Part shown: positions 16,503 to 24,336 of the stretch, piece after piece
Layout of the letters: each line of letters starts with the position of its first letter
Position numbering within the stretch: position 1 is the first letter of the stretch
The notes under the pieces: model-generated
What the model was told of the DNA's origin: nothing
What the model saw: the letters and a program-made list of their open reading frames with translations, nothing else
Database searches by the model: none
Origin: Pelomonas sp. Root1444
GTDB lineage: Bacteria > Pseudomonadota > Gammaproteobacteria > Burkholderiales > Burkholderiaceae_C
NCBI RefSeq assembly: GCF_001426885.1
Contig: NZ_LMFP01000003.1
Location: 379,306-443,305, forward strand
Direction: 5' to 3'
DNA length: 64,000 nt
Position numbers and translations under genes: made by a program

Positions 16503-18056
16503 TCACTGCGGGACCAGCGACCAGCGCAGGCGCGAGCTGCCCGAGACGCCGTCGAACTCGCGGTGGCTGTCGGGGTCGACGAACTCGGTGTTCACGCGCC
16601 GGCCCAGCTCGACGGGCAGCAGGCGTTCCTCGCCGAACTGGCGTCGACCGGCCAGCGCATAGCCGGCCACGCGGAAGGACAGGCCACTGACCTTGGCCTC
16701 CATCTCGCTCGGCACGCCCTTGTACGTGCGCACATGGCGCGCTGGCACGGGCACATAGCCGGTGAAGTCCAGCTTGCAGGTCGCGAGATCGACGAAGGCG
16801 CGCAGCAGCGACACGTCGGCGTGGGTCAGCGGCGCGCCCTGGGCGGTGACCTGGATCGTGTCCGGCGCATGGGCGCTGCTGTAGAACTGGTCCACACCGA
16901 TGCTGCCGGTCTCGGCGTTGCCGGCGAACCAGACCTGGCCGACGGGCGACATCGGGTCGCGCTGCAGCTTGCCCGCGACGCGGGCGCGGTGGGCGTAGCG
17001 GGCGCTGCCCTGCGCGTCGGCGCCGGCCCACTGGTAGTCCTGCTCCAGCGCGACGTTGAGCGTGTTGACGCGCTTGAGCCAGTCGCAGCCGGCCTGCGGG
17101 TCGATGACGGTCAGGTTCGCCACCAGTTGCACCGGGCCGTCGACGTCGTCGAAGGGGTCGCGATAGTGGACGGACACGGCCACCGGGTTCTGCGTCGGCA
17201 GCGCGGCGGGCGCGCGGTAGGTGCGCTTCAACGGGCCGATGGTGTCGACGCCGGTCAGCGTGCCGACGCTGGCGCTGCCGCCGGTCACGCCGTTGACCGC
17301 CCAGCCATCCGACGACAGCACCGCGCCGCCATCGGTCTCGCAGGTGAAGTGCCGGTCGTGCCCCGGCAGCGCGGTGTCGCTGCCGCGGCCGCAGACCATC
17401 ACGGTCAGGTCCTGCGCCTGCTGCAGCCCGACATCGGCCGCGCCCGGGCGCAGCTGCACGCCGGCCACGAGGGACCAGTCGCTGAAATGCGTGGTGGTCG
17501 TGCGCACCACGCCATCGCTGTCGGTGCCCGAGGCGGCGCTGCGCCAGATGCCGTCGGCGCCTTGCGTCGCGATGCGCAGGTGCCGGGCGCCGTTGCGCTC
17601 GGCCGCGCTGGGCTGCCAGGCCAGCGTGACCGGCTGCTTGGCCTGCAGGCCCTCGGGCTGGATGCGCCAGGCGCCGCCGCGGGCACCGGGCGCGGTGTTC
17701 TCGATGGGCTGCAGCGTGACGAGCTGTTCGCTGTCGAAGGCGCCCGCCGGCACGATGACAGCCAGGCCGTAGTCGGGCGCATCGAGCCGGCCGCCGGCCG
17801 CACCGATGCGGGCGCTGGCAACGACCGGGCCCAGCGCCGCGCCCACGGCCGTGACGGCCGGCACTGGTGCGGGTGCGGGTGCGGGAGCCGGCGTCGGCGT
17901 CGGGGCAGGTGCGGGAGCGGGAACCGGTGCGGGCGAAGGGCTGGGTGTGGACGTCGGCGTGGACGTGGGGCCCGCGTCGCTGCCACCGCCGCCGCAGGCC
18001 TGCAGCAGGGCGGCGGCGAGCAAGGCGCTCAGCAAGGGGATGGGGCGTGCGTTCAT
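16503..18056 (-). CDS. Lipoprotein with proline-rich linker and ZU5-like domain
   Basis: A 517-residue lipoprotein: signal peptide with LLQAC lipobox (Cys20), a Gly/Ser stretch, then a Pro/Ala/Thr linker (about 33-65) of PAPAPTP repeats. A region at about 85-205 resembles ZU5-like domains: a GG start, IVPAGAFDSEQLVTLQP, then PEGLQAKQPVTLAW. The rest contains several Cys residues and is unassigned. It is the first gene of the five-gene minus-strand set. ATG 18056 is chosen because the lipobox signal follows directly. The 249 bases upstream (18057-18305) hold the promoter and diverge from the PPOX-like genes; no operator was recognised. Confidence 0.78.
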   Translation of the reverse strand: MNARPIPLLSALLAAALLQACGGGGSDAGPTSTPTSTPSPSPAPVPAPAPAPTPTPAPAPAPAPVPAVTAVGAALGPVVASARIGAAGGRLDAPDYGLAVIVPAGAFDSEQLVTLQPIENTAPGARGGAWRIQPEGLQAKQPVTLAWQPSAAERNGARHLRIATQGADGIWRSAASGTDSDGVVRTTTTHFSDWSLVAGVQLRPGAADVGLQQAQDLTVMVCGRGSDTALPGHDRHFTCETDGGAVLSSDGWAVNGVTGGSASVGTLTGVDTIGPLKRTYRAPAALPTQNPVAVSVHYRDPFDDVDGPVQLVANLTVIDPQAGCDWLKRVNTLNVALEQDYQWAGADAQGSARYAHRARVAGKLQRDPMSPVGQVWFAGNAETGSIGVDQFYSSAHAPDTIQVTAQGAPLTHADVSLLRAFVDLATCKLDFTGYVPVPARHVRTYKGVPSEMEAKVSGLSFRVAGYALAGRRQFGEERLLPVELGRRVNTEFVDPDSHREFDGVSGSSRLRWSLVPQ

Positions 18057-18305
18057 GGCGTGCTTCTTGGTTCGCGTGTGTCGGGCAAGGCTCCGCCGCG
18101 CCGGTGCCATGCAGGGGCTCCGGCCGAACGGTGTCTTGGGCATTGAGGTGTTGCGCGGGTCTGCGTCCGGCGTGGGCTCTACTGTGTTCGGCCTGCGTTC
18201 AGCGCGCTGCTAGTTCTCGGCTAAGGGTTTGTTAAGTGTTTGCTAACCCGGTCGGCGCCGCCCGCCTGCCTATCATTCGGGCCTTTGCTGGAACCCGCCC
18301 GCCCC

Positions 18306-18788
18306 TTGCCGCAACTGCCACCCAATTGGGCCGCCCATCTCGAAAGCGGGGTCTCGCACCGCCTCGGCAGCAGCCATGCCGACGGCCAGCCCGAGATCTG
18401 CCGCGCACTGGCCGCGCAAGCCCTGGCCGACGGCCGCCTGGAGGTGCTGCTGGCGGTCGAGACCGGCGACCGCCTGCTCGCCGCAGTGCAGTCCAGCGGC
18501 CGCATCGCTTACGTGGCGGCGCAGCCGGGCAGCCATCTCACGCTGCACGTCAAGGGCGTCGACGCCGAGGTGTGCACCGCCACGCCGGGCCACGCCGCGC
18601 TGTTCGAGCGTTGCCGGGAACGCTTCATTGCCCAGGTCGAGCCCTATGGTTTCACCCGCGAGGCCATCATGGCGATCTGGTACGACCTGGATGTGCAGCG
18701 CCTGGCCGGCATCCGCTTCACGCCCATCGGCGCCTGGGACCAGACACCTGGCCCCGGCGCCGGCCAGCCTGTGGAGCTGCTGCGCTGA
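18306..18788 (+). CDS. PPOX-like flavin-domain protein, copy 1
   Basis: A 160-residue protein of the pyridoxamine 5'-phosphate oxidase-like split-barrel type, whose members bind FMN, F420 or haem. It has a VSHRLGSSHADGQPE strand pair at the start, HLTLHVKGVDAEV in the middle and a TPIGAWDQTPGPGAGQ end. The next gene encodes a 160-residue paralogue with the same blocks. I chose TTG 18306 because it aligns exactly with the ATG of the paralogue (LPxxW against RLPxxW) and gives the same length; an upstream TTG (18240) would add 22 residues. Enzymatic role unknown. Its stop overlaps the next start (TGATG). Confidence 0.72.
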   Translation: MPQLPPNWAAHLESGVSHRLGSSHADGQPEICRALAAQALADGRLEVLLAVETGDRLLAAVQSSGRIAYVAAQPGSHLTLHVKGVDAEVCTATPGHAALFERCRERFIAQVEPYGFTREAIMAIWYDLDVQRLAGIRFTPIGAWDQTPGPGAGQPVELLR

Positions 18789-19270
18789 TGGCCCGCCTGC
18801 CTGACGCCTGGATCGCCCACCTGCAGGAGGGCGTCACGTTGCGCGTGGGCTCATGCACGCCCGAGGGCCAGCCCGAGCTGCATTTCGCGCACGGTGCCTG
18901 GGCACTGCCCGACGGCCGCCTGGAAGTGCTGGTGCGCAGCCTGCAGGGCGCCGAGTTACTGGCCGCCATCCGCGCCACCGGCCGCGTCGCGGTCTGCGCC
19001 GGCCGGCCGAGCAACTATCACGTGCTGCATGTGAAGGGCATCGACGCCGAGGTGCTGCCCGCCAGCGCCGAGCAGGCGCCGAAGCTGGCGCATTGCTTCG
19101 AAGCCTGGCTGCGGCAGATCGAGATGTTCGGTGCCGACCGGCGCCAGGTCATGGCCGTGCTGGGCGAGCTGACACCGGCCCAGCTGAGCTGCGTGCGCTT
19201 CACGCCGCTGGCCGCGTGGGACCAGACCCCCGGCCCCGGCGCCGGCCAAGCCATAGATCTGATGCCATGA
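18788..19270 (+). CDS. PPOX-like flavin-domain protein, copy 2
   Basis: A 160-residue tandem paralogue of the upstream gene, sharing the VGSCTPEGQPE, LHVKGIDAEV and WDQTPGPGAGQ blocks. It overlaps the upstream stop by one base, so the two are coupled and may form a heterodimer (PPOX-like proteins are usually dimers). Substrate unknown. It is followed by a REP-like repeat and then by a third PPOX-like protein fused to regulatory domains. Confidence 0.82.
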   Translation: MARLPDAWIAHLQEGVTLRVGSCTPEGQPELHFAHGAWALPDGRLEVLVRSLQGAELLAAIRATGRVAVCAGRPSNYHVLHVKGIDAEVLPASAEQAPKLAHCFEAWLRQIEMFGADRRQVMAVLGELTPAQLSCVRFTPLAAWDQTPGPGAGQAIDLMP

Positions 19271-19280
19271 CAGCCCACCC

Positions 19281-19311
19281 CCTACCGGCTTCGCCGGCCC
19301 CCTCAAGGGGG
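19281..19311. repeat. REP-like double-hairpin element
   Basis: Two small hairpins side by side: CCGGC-TTC-GCCGG (19285-19297) and CCCCC-TCAA-GGGGG (19298-19311). Elements of this kind are scattered between genes in related Burkholderiales genomes, as I recall. I saw only one copy in this window. It separates the second and third PPOX-like genes. Confidence 0.45.
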
Positions 19312-19400
19312 CGCCGTCAGTGGCCTGGCAAAGCCAGTTCCACGACGGCCGCTTGGACAAATCGACGGCCTGCACGACGGGACAAATTGGAACGCCTGAT

Positions 19401-20780
19401 ATGAACGCAGCCACCCAACCTGAGAGGCGTTCGCTGAAGCTGCGCGACGTGCGCCGCCTGCTCGAAGGCGTCATTCCGCCGGCCATGTGCTCGGTGGGCG
19501 CCGACGGCATGCCGCACGTCAACTACCTGTCGCACGCCGAGTACATCGACGACGAGCACGTCGCGCTGACCTACCAGTTCCTCAACCGCGCGCGCGCCAA
19601 CATCCTGGCCACCGGCCGCGTCGCGCTCAGCGTGGAGGACCCGTTCACCGGTGTGTCCGTGCTGCTGCAGCTGCGCTACGAGCGCACCGACACCGAAGGG
19701 CCGGTGTTCGAGCGGCTGCGCGCCAAGCTCGCGGGCATTGCCGCGCAGACGGGCATGGAGAAGGTCTTCCACCTGCGCGGTGCCGACGTCTACCGCGTCG
19801 AGTCGCTGCGCAAGCTCGACCCGGTGCACCCGTTGCCTTCGATGGCGCCGCGCTGCGATCTCGCCACTGGCGTGCGCCGCCTGAGCGAGCAGCTCGCCGA
19901 GGCGGCCGACCTGCGCAGCCTGCTGACCGCCTTCATCGACGGCCTGCAGCGCGACCTGCGCATCACCCATGCCATCGTCTGGCTGCTCGACGAGCAGCGC
20001 CAGGGCCTCTACACGCTGGCGAGCATCGGCTACGAGCAGGCCGGCAGCGGTGCCGAGCTGCCGCTGGCCGAGGCGGGCCTGGCCGGCGTGGCGCTGCGCG
20101 AGAACGTGCCCATCCGCATCGGCCACATGAGCCAGATGTACAGCTACGGCATGTCGTGGCGGGCCAAGGCGGAGCAGCTCGGCCTGCAGGCCGCCATGGC
20201 CGACACCATCCCCCTGCCCGGCCTGGCCAACCCGCGCAGCCAGCTCGCGGTGCCGCTGCGTGCGCGCGGCCGCACGGTGGGCGCGCTGCTGGTGGAGAGC
20301 GAGAGCGACCAGTTCTTCAGCTACGACGACGAGGATGCGCTGACCGCGGTGGGCGCCCAGCTCGCGCAAGGCCTGGCGGCGCTGCGCACGGCCGAGCTGG
20401 TGGAGGAGCCGGTGACCGCGCCTGCGGCGGCCGACACGCAGGCCGGCGGCAGCGCGCCGCTGCGCGTGCGCCACTACCCGCGCGACCACAGCGTGTTCGT
20501 CAACGACCAGTACCTGATCAAGGGCGTGGCGGGCGCCATCATCGCCAAGCTCGTGCGCGACCAGATCGACAGCGGTCGCGAGGCCTTCAGCACGCGCGAG
20601 CTGCGGCTGGCCGGCGGCGACCTGCGCCTGCCCGAAGTGCAGGACAACCTCGGCGTGCGCCTGCTGTTGCTGGAGCGCCGCCTGGCCGAGCGCGACTTCG
20701 GCCTGCACATCGAACGCTGTGGCCGCGGCCAGTACCGGCTCATCGCCGACGGGCCGCTGAGCCTGGCGACCGAGGGTTGA
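19401..20780 (+). CDS. PPOX-GAF-winged-helix fusion protein, probable sensor-regulator
   Basis: A 459-residue cytoplasmic protein in three parts. Residues about 5-130 are PPOX-like (GVIPPAMCSVGADGMPHVNYLSH in pieces; GRVALSVEDPFTG). Residues about 155-325 form a GAF domain (LLTAFIDGLQRDLRI, then SQLAVPLRARGRTVGALLVES). Residues about 350-450 look like a winged-helix DNA-binding region of the response-regulator C-terminal type (AGAIIAKLVRDQIDSGREAFSTREL in pieces; LRLPEVQDNLGVRLLLLERRL). It may sense a flavin, haem or small molecule and control transcription; this is inference. ATG 19401 lies after the REP-like element. A solute-binding protein gene overlaps its end. Confidence 0.75.
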   Translation: MNAATQPERRSLKLRDVRRLLEGVIPPAMCSVGADGMPHVNYLSHAEYIDDEHVALTYQFLNRARANILATGRVALSVEDPFTGVSVLLQLRYERTDTEGPVFERLRAKLAGIAAQTGMEKVFHLRGADVYRVESLRKLDPVHPLPSMAPRCDLATGVRRLSEQLAEAADLRSLLTAFIDGLQRDLRITHAIVWLLDEQRQGLYTLASIGYEQAGSGAELPLAEAGLAGVALRENVPIRIGHMSQMYSYGMSWRAKAEQLGLQAAMADTIPLPGLANPRSQLAVPLRARGRTVGALLVESESDQFFSYDDEDALTAVGAQLAQGLAALRTAELVEEPVTAPAAADTQAGGSAPLRVRHYPRDHSVFVNDQYLIKGVAGAIIAKLVRDQIDSGREAFSTRELRLAGGDLRLPEVQDNLGVRLLLLERRLAERDFGLHIERCGRGQYRLIADGPLSLATEG

Positions 20781-21538
20781 GACCGCTGTTGCCGCAAGCG
20801 ACGCGTCCGCATCCCGATGTCCGCCGGCGGCTGTTCGCGGCGGCCCTGCTCGGCCTGGCCGCACCGCGCCTCCAGGCCATGGACGCGCTGACCGTCACGG
20901 CCGTGAGCAAGACCGGCGGCAGCGGCGTGGCAGGCCGGCTGCTGGCCGAGATCTACCGGCGCGCCGGCACGGGCCTGAGCATCGAGGTCATGCCCGCCGC
21001 GCGTGCCAGCCTCGCATCCCAAGGCGACCAGGCCGATGGCGAGCTGATGCGCATCGCCAGCTACGGCCAGAGCCACCCGCTGCTCGTGCGCGTGGACCCG
21101 GCCTTCTACCGCATCGGCGTGCGCGCCTACTGGCTGCCGACGCGCGGCGCCAGCGTGCGGTCGCGCGACGACCTGCGGCACTACGCCGTCGGCGCGATCC
21201 GCGGCATGGCCTATGCGCAGGAGATGACCGAGAACCATCCGGCGCTGACGCTGACACCGAACGTCCTGCAGCTGTTTCGCATGCTGATGGCCGGCCGCAT
21301 CGACGTGGCCGTGTGCTCGACGCTGGCGGCCCAGTCGGCACTGCACAGCCTGGGCGGCAAGGATGTCGACGTCTCACCGGAGCTGGCGCGCTTCGAGCTT
21401 CACCACCACCTGCACATCCGCCACCGCGAGCTGGCAGCGCGCCTGGGTGAGATCACGCGCCGCATGAAGGACAGCGGCGAGCTGGAGCAGCTGACGCTGA
21501 AGTACGAAGCGGCCGCGGCAGCGGCCGAGCCGCCTTAG
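20777..21538 (+). CDS. Periplasmic solute-binding protein (SBP_bac_3-like), orphan
   Basis: About 250 residues: a signal peptide with an RRR start (RRRLFAAALLGLAAPRLQA), then a fold like amino-acid-type binding proteins. PAARASLASQ, the RVDPAFYRIGVRAYWLP block and a hinge-like GAIRGMAYAQEM are visible. No permease or ATPase gene is nearby, so it may be a signalling or enzyme-like relative. No ATG precedes the signal peptide. In-frame TTG codons at 20777 (overlapping the previous stop) and 20789 are the candidates; GAGGG at 20772-20776 fits the second better. Confidence 0.7.
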   Translation: MRPLLPQATRPHPDVRRRLFAAALLGLAAPRLQAMDALTVTAVSKTGGSGVAGRLLAEIYRRAGTGLSIEVMPAARASLASQGDQADGELMRIASYGQSHPLLVRVDPAFYRIGVRAYWLPTRGASVRSRDDLRHYAVGAIRGMAYAQEMTENHPALTLTPNVLQLFRMLMAGRIDVAVCSTLAAQSALHSLGGKDVDVSPELARFELHHHLHIRHRELAARLGEITRRMKDSGELEQLTLKYEAAAAAAEPP

Positions 21539-21559
21539 CGGGGTGGGTGGATTACCGCG

Positions 21560-21850
21560 CTAGATGTCGAGCACGTAGACCGTCGCGCTGGCACGCTCGG
21601 CGGCGGTGTGGCCCGACAAGGCCTTGTCCCACTCGGCACCGCTGGCACCGGTGGTGGCGGGCACGCCCTTGGCCAGTTGCGAGACCTCCTCGGTGCCGGC
21701 ATCGAACTCTGCCACCTGCGTGCGGTCCGGCAGGAACAGCCGGGCGAGCGTGCCGGAGCCGGAATCGATGACGACCAGGTAGCGCGTGACCGCGCGGTGG
21801 GTCTGCTGGGCGTGCCGGGGCGGCACCTCGTGGCCAAAGCCGTCGTTCAT
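21560..21850 (-). CDS. Small conserved-looking protein of unknown function
   Basis: A 96-residue soluble protein with no signal peptide. A GAGGAGG site just upstream of the ATG at 21850 gives strong support. RYLVVIDSGSGTLARLFLPD followed by AEFDAG suggests a small beta-rich protein. I do not recognise the family. It is transcribed away from kdgK across 210 bases. Confidence 0.65.
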   Translation of the reverse strand: MNDGFGHEVPPRHAQQTHRAVTRYLVVIDSGSGTLARLFLPDRTQVAEFDAGTEEVSQLAKGVPATTGASGAEWDKALSGHTAAERASATVYVLDI

Positions 21851-22035
21851 GGGACCTCCTCATTGCTTGCCCCCGCGCAGCGGCTCGTGTCGGCCAGGCG
21901 GGTCGGCGTCCATCATCGGCGTTCCGGCGCCGCCGGGTCGAGTAACCACAGGTTTCACCGACGCCCCGTTCGCGCATGCCCACCAGAGCGGGGTAAACCA
22001 TGTGATGGGATTCCGGCCCCATCAGTTATCTTTAT

Positions 22036-22050
22036 TGAACCGCCGTTTCA
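22036..22050. promoter_or_regulatory. KdgR-type operator before kdgK
   Basis: TGAACC-GCC-GTTTCA fits the palindrome TGAAAC-N3-GTTTCA known for KdgR of enterobacteria, with two mismatches in the left half. It sits 11 bases before the GTG start, where a repressor would block the first operon of the pectin region. Confidence 0.55.
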
Positions 22051-22060
22051 TTTTTCAATC

Positions 22061-23017
22061 GTGAACCTTTCTCCCTCGGCCGCTCCCCGGCCGGTGTCGA
22101 TCGCCGCCCTGGGCGAATGCATGCTCGAACTGCAGGGCCAGGCCTTCGGCAACCTGCGCCAGACCTTCGGCGGCGACACGCTGAACACCGCCGTCTATCT
22201 GGCCCGCTGTGGCGGTGCAGGCCTCAAGGTTCACTACGCGACCGCTCTGGGCGACGACTCCCTGAGTGCCGGCCTGCTGGAGCGCTGGGCCGCGGAAGGC
22301 GTGCAGACCGGCCTGGTGCAGCGCCTGCCCGGGCGGCTGCCGGGGCTGTACCTGATCGAGCTGGACGAAGGCGGCGAACGGCGCTTCCACTACTGGCGCG
22401 GCCAGGCGGCGGCGCGCGCCTATTTCGACACGGCGACCACGGCGCTGGAAGAACAGGCCGACGCGCTGGACGCCCTCTACCTGTCGGGCATCAGCCTGGC
22501 CATCCTGCCGCAGGCCGGCCGCGAGCGCACGCTGGCGCTGATGACGCGCATGCGCGCGGCCGGCAAGGTGGTCGCCTTCGACAACAACTACCGCCCCCGG
22601 CTGTGGGACTCCACCGCTGACGCGCGCTACTGGTACGGCCGCGCCTTCGCCGCGTCGACGGTGGCACTGATCACCGCCGACGACCACCAGGCCCTGCACG
22701 GGCTGGCCGACCTGGACGGCGCGGTGGCTGCGGCACAAGCGCTGCCCGTGGCCGAGATCGCGATCAAGCGCGGCGCGCTGCCCACGCGCGTCGGGCTGGA
22801 CCATGTCTGGCAGGACGTGCCGACCGAGCCGGTGCCGCGCGTCGTGGACACCACGGCTGCGGGCGACTCCTTCGCCGCCGGCTACCTGAGCCAGCGCCTG
22901 CGCGGTGCGGCGCCCGCCGCCGCCGCTGCCTTCGGCAACCGGCTGGCAGCCCGCGTCATCCAGCATCCGGGCGCGCTGATCCCGCGCGAGGCCATGCAAG
23001 ACCTGGTCGGCGCGTGA
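22061..23017 (+). CDS. kdgK: 2-dehydro-3-deoxygluconate (KDG) kinase, PfkB family
   Basis: A 318-residue sugar kinase that phosphorylates 2-keto-3-deoxygluconate to KDPG, the last steps of pectin breakdown. It has the PfkB N-terminal block (GECMLELQG, FGGDTLNTAVYLAR) and the C-terminal signature with the catalytic base (VVDTTAAGDSFAAGY). FDNNYRPRLW is typical of KDG kinases. The GTG at 22061 is the only sensible start before the conserved region; no ribosome site is seen and a leaderless message is possible. It is first in an operon with pectate lyase, GH43 and the TRAP transporter, and a KdgR-type palindrome lies just upstream. Confidence 0.9.
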   Translation: MNLSPSAAPRPVSIAALGECMLELQGQAFGNLRQTFGGDTLNTAVYLARCGGAGLKVHYATALGDDSLSAGLLERWAAEGVQTGLVQRLPGRLPGLYLIELDEGGERRFHYWRGQAAARAYFDTATTALEEQADALDALYLSGISLAILPQAGRERTLALMTRMRAAGKVVAFDNNYRPRLWDSTADARYWYGRAFAASTVALITADDHQALHGLADLDGAVAAAQALPVAEIAIKRGALPTRVGLDHVWQDVPTEPVPRVVDTTAAGDSFAAGYLSQRLRGAAPAAAAAFGNRLAARVIQHPGALIPREAMQDLVGA

Positions 23018-24336
23018 TGCGCGCGCTCTGGATCCTCGCCCTCGCTGCGGGCCTGTGCCATGCCGCCGAGTCCACCGCACCGCTGCACCCGGCCACCTAC
23101 GTCCACGCCGGCTGGGCACAGACGACCGGCGGCCAGGGCGGCAAGATCATCCGCGTGACGACGCTGGCGGCCGAGGGGCCGGGCAGCCTGAAGGCCGCGC
23201 TGGACACGCCGGGGCCGCGCATCGTCGTGTTCGAGGTCGGCGGCGTCATCGACATGGCCGGCAAGAGCTGGAAGCTGCGCGAAGGCAAGCTCACCCTCGC
23301 CGGCCAGACGGCACCCGACCCCGGCATCACGCTGGTGAAGGGTGAGCTGGAGGTGTTCGCCAAGGACGTCGTCATCCAGCACATCAGCATCCGCCCCGGC
23401 GCCTACGGGCGGCCCAAGCGCAGCGGCAACGACCACGACGGCCTGTCCACGTCCGACGGCGCGGCAAACGTCATCGTCGACCACTGCACCTTCTCCTGGG
23501 CCACCGACGAGAACCTGTCGGCCGGCGGCCACCGCTTCGAGGGCGCCACGCCCGACGACTGGCGCGCCCACACCTCCCACGCCCTCACCTTCAGCCACAA
23601 CCTCATCTACGAAGGCCTGGGCGAGTCGGTACACGTCAAGGGGGAGCACAGCAAGGGCAGCCTCATCCACGACAACGCCACGCAGACCCTGTTGCTGGGC
23701 AATGTCTACGCGTCCAACCGCGAGCGCAATGCGCTGTTCAAGGGCGGCGTGTGGGCGGCGATGGTCAACAACCTGATCTACAACCCCGGCGCGCGGGCCG
23801 TGCACTACAACCTGATCGCGCACGAGTGGGTGGGCAAGCCCTACCAGACCGGCAAGATCACGCTGGCCGGCAACGTCTACCGCGCGGGGCCGGGCACGGT
23901 GCTGGGCCTGCCGCTGTTCACGCTGGGTGGCGTGGGCGATGTGCAGCTGTTCGAGCAGGACAACCTCGCGGTCGACCGCAACGGCCTGCCACTGCCCGTC
24001 ACCGGCCGCTACACGACCGGCCCGGCGCAGATCGTGCCGGTGCGCGAGGCCTACCTGCCCCGCGGGCTGAGCTGGCTGCCGCCGCGCGAGCTGGAGCGCC
24101 TGCTGCCGCTGTACGTCGGCTCGCGGCCCTGGGCACGCGATCCGCTGGACTTCAAGCAGCTGTCGGACATCGCCGAGGACCGCGGCCAGCTGATCGACGA
24201 CGAGACCCAGAACAACCCCGACGGCCTGCCCAGGCGCAAGCCCACGCAGCGCGCCTTTGTCGAGGCGGACTGGAACCTGGCCGACATGAGCCCGAAGGCG
24301 GGCTGGGCATCGCTGTTCACGCAGGTTGCCCGATGA
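23017..24336 (+). CDS. Pectate lyase, polysaccharide lyase family 1
   Basis: A 439-residue secreted enzyme that cleaves polygalacturonate by beta-elimination. Signal peptide about 1-17 (ending CHA). It has a right-handed beta-helix pattern with GGVIDMAGKSW, LAGQTAPDPGI, HDGLSTSDGAANVIVDHCTFSWATDE in pieces, and GNVYASNRERN. Its close paralogue is encoded at 32928-34253. The ATG at 23017 shares bases with the kdgK stop, and its own stop overlaps the GH43 start. It probably acts in the periplasm or outside the cell on pectin fragments. Confidence 0.88.
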   Translation: MRALWILALAAGLCHAAESTAPLHPATYVHAGWAQTTGGQGGKIIRVTTLAAEGPGSLKAALDTPGPRIVVFEVGGVIDMAGKSWKLREGKLTLAGQTAPDPGITLVKGELEVFAKDVVIQHISIRPGAYGRPKRSGNDHDGLSTSDGAANVIVDHCTFSWATDENLSAGGHRFEGATPDDWRAHTSHALTFSHNLIYEGLGESVHVKGEHSKGSLIHDNATQTLLLGNVYASNRERNALFKGGVWAAMVNNLIYNPGARAVHYNLIAHEWVGKPYQTGKITLAGNVYRAGPGTVLGLPLFTLGGVGDVQLFEQDNLAVDRNGLPLPVTGRYTTGPAQIVPVREAYLPRGLSWLPPRELERLLPLYVGSRPWARDPLDFKQLSDIAEDRGQLIDDETQNNPDGLPRRKPTQRAFVEADWNLADMSPKAGWASLFTQVAR

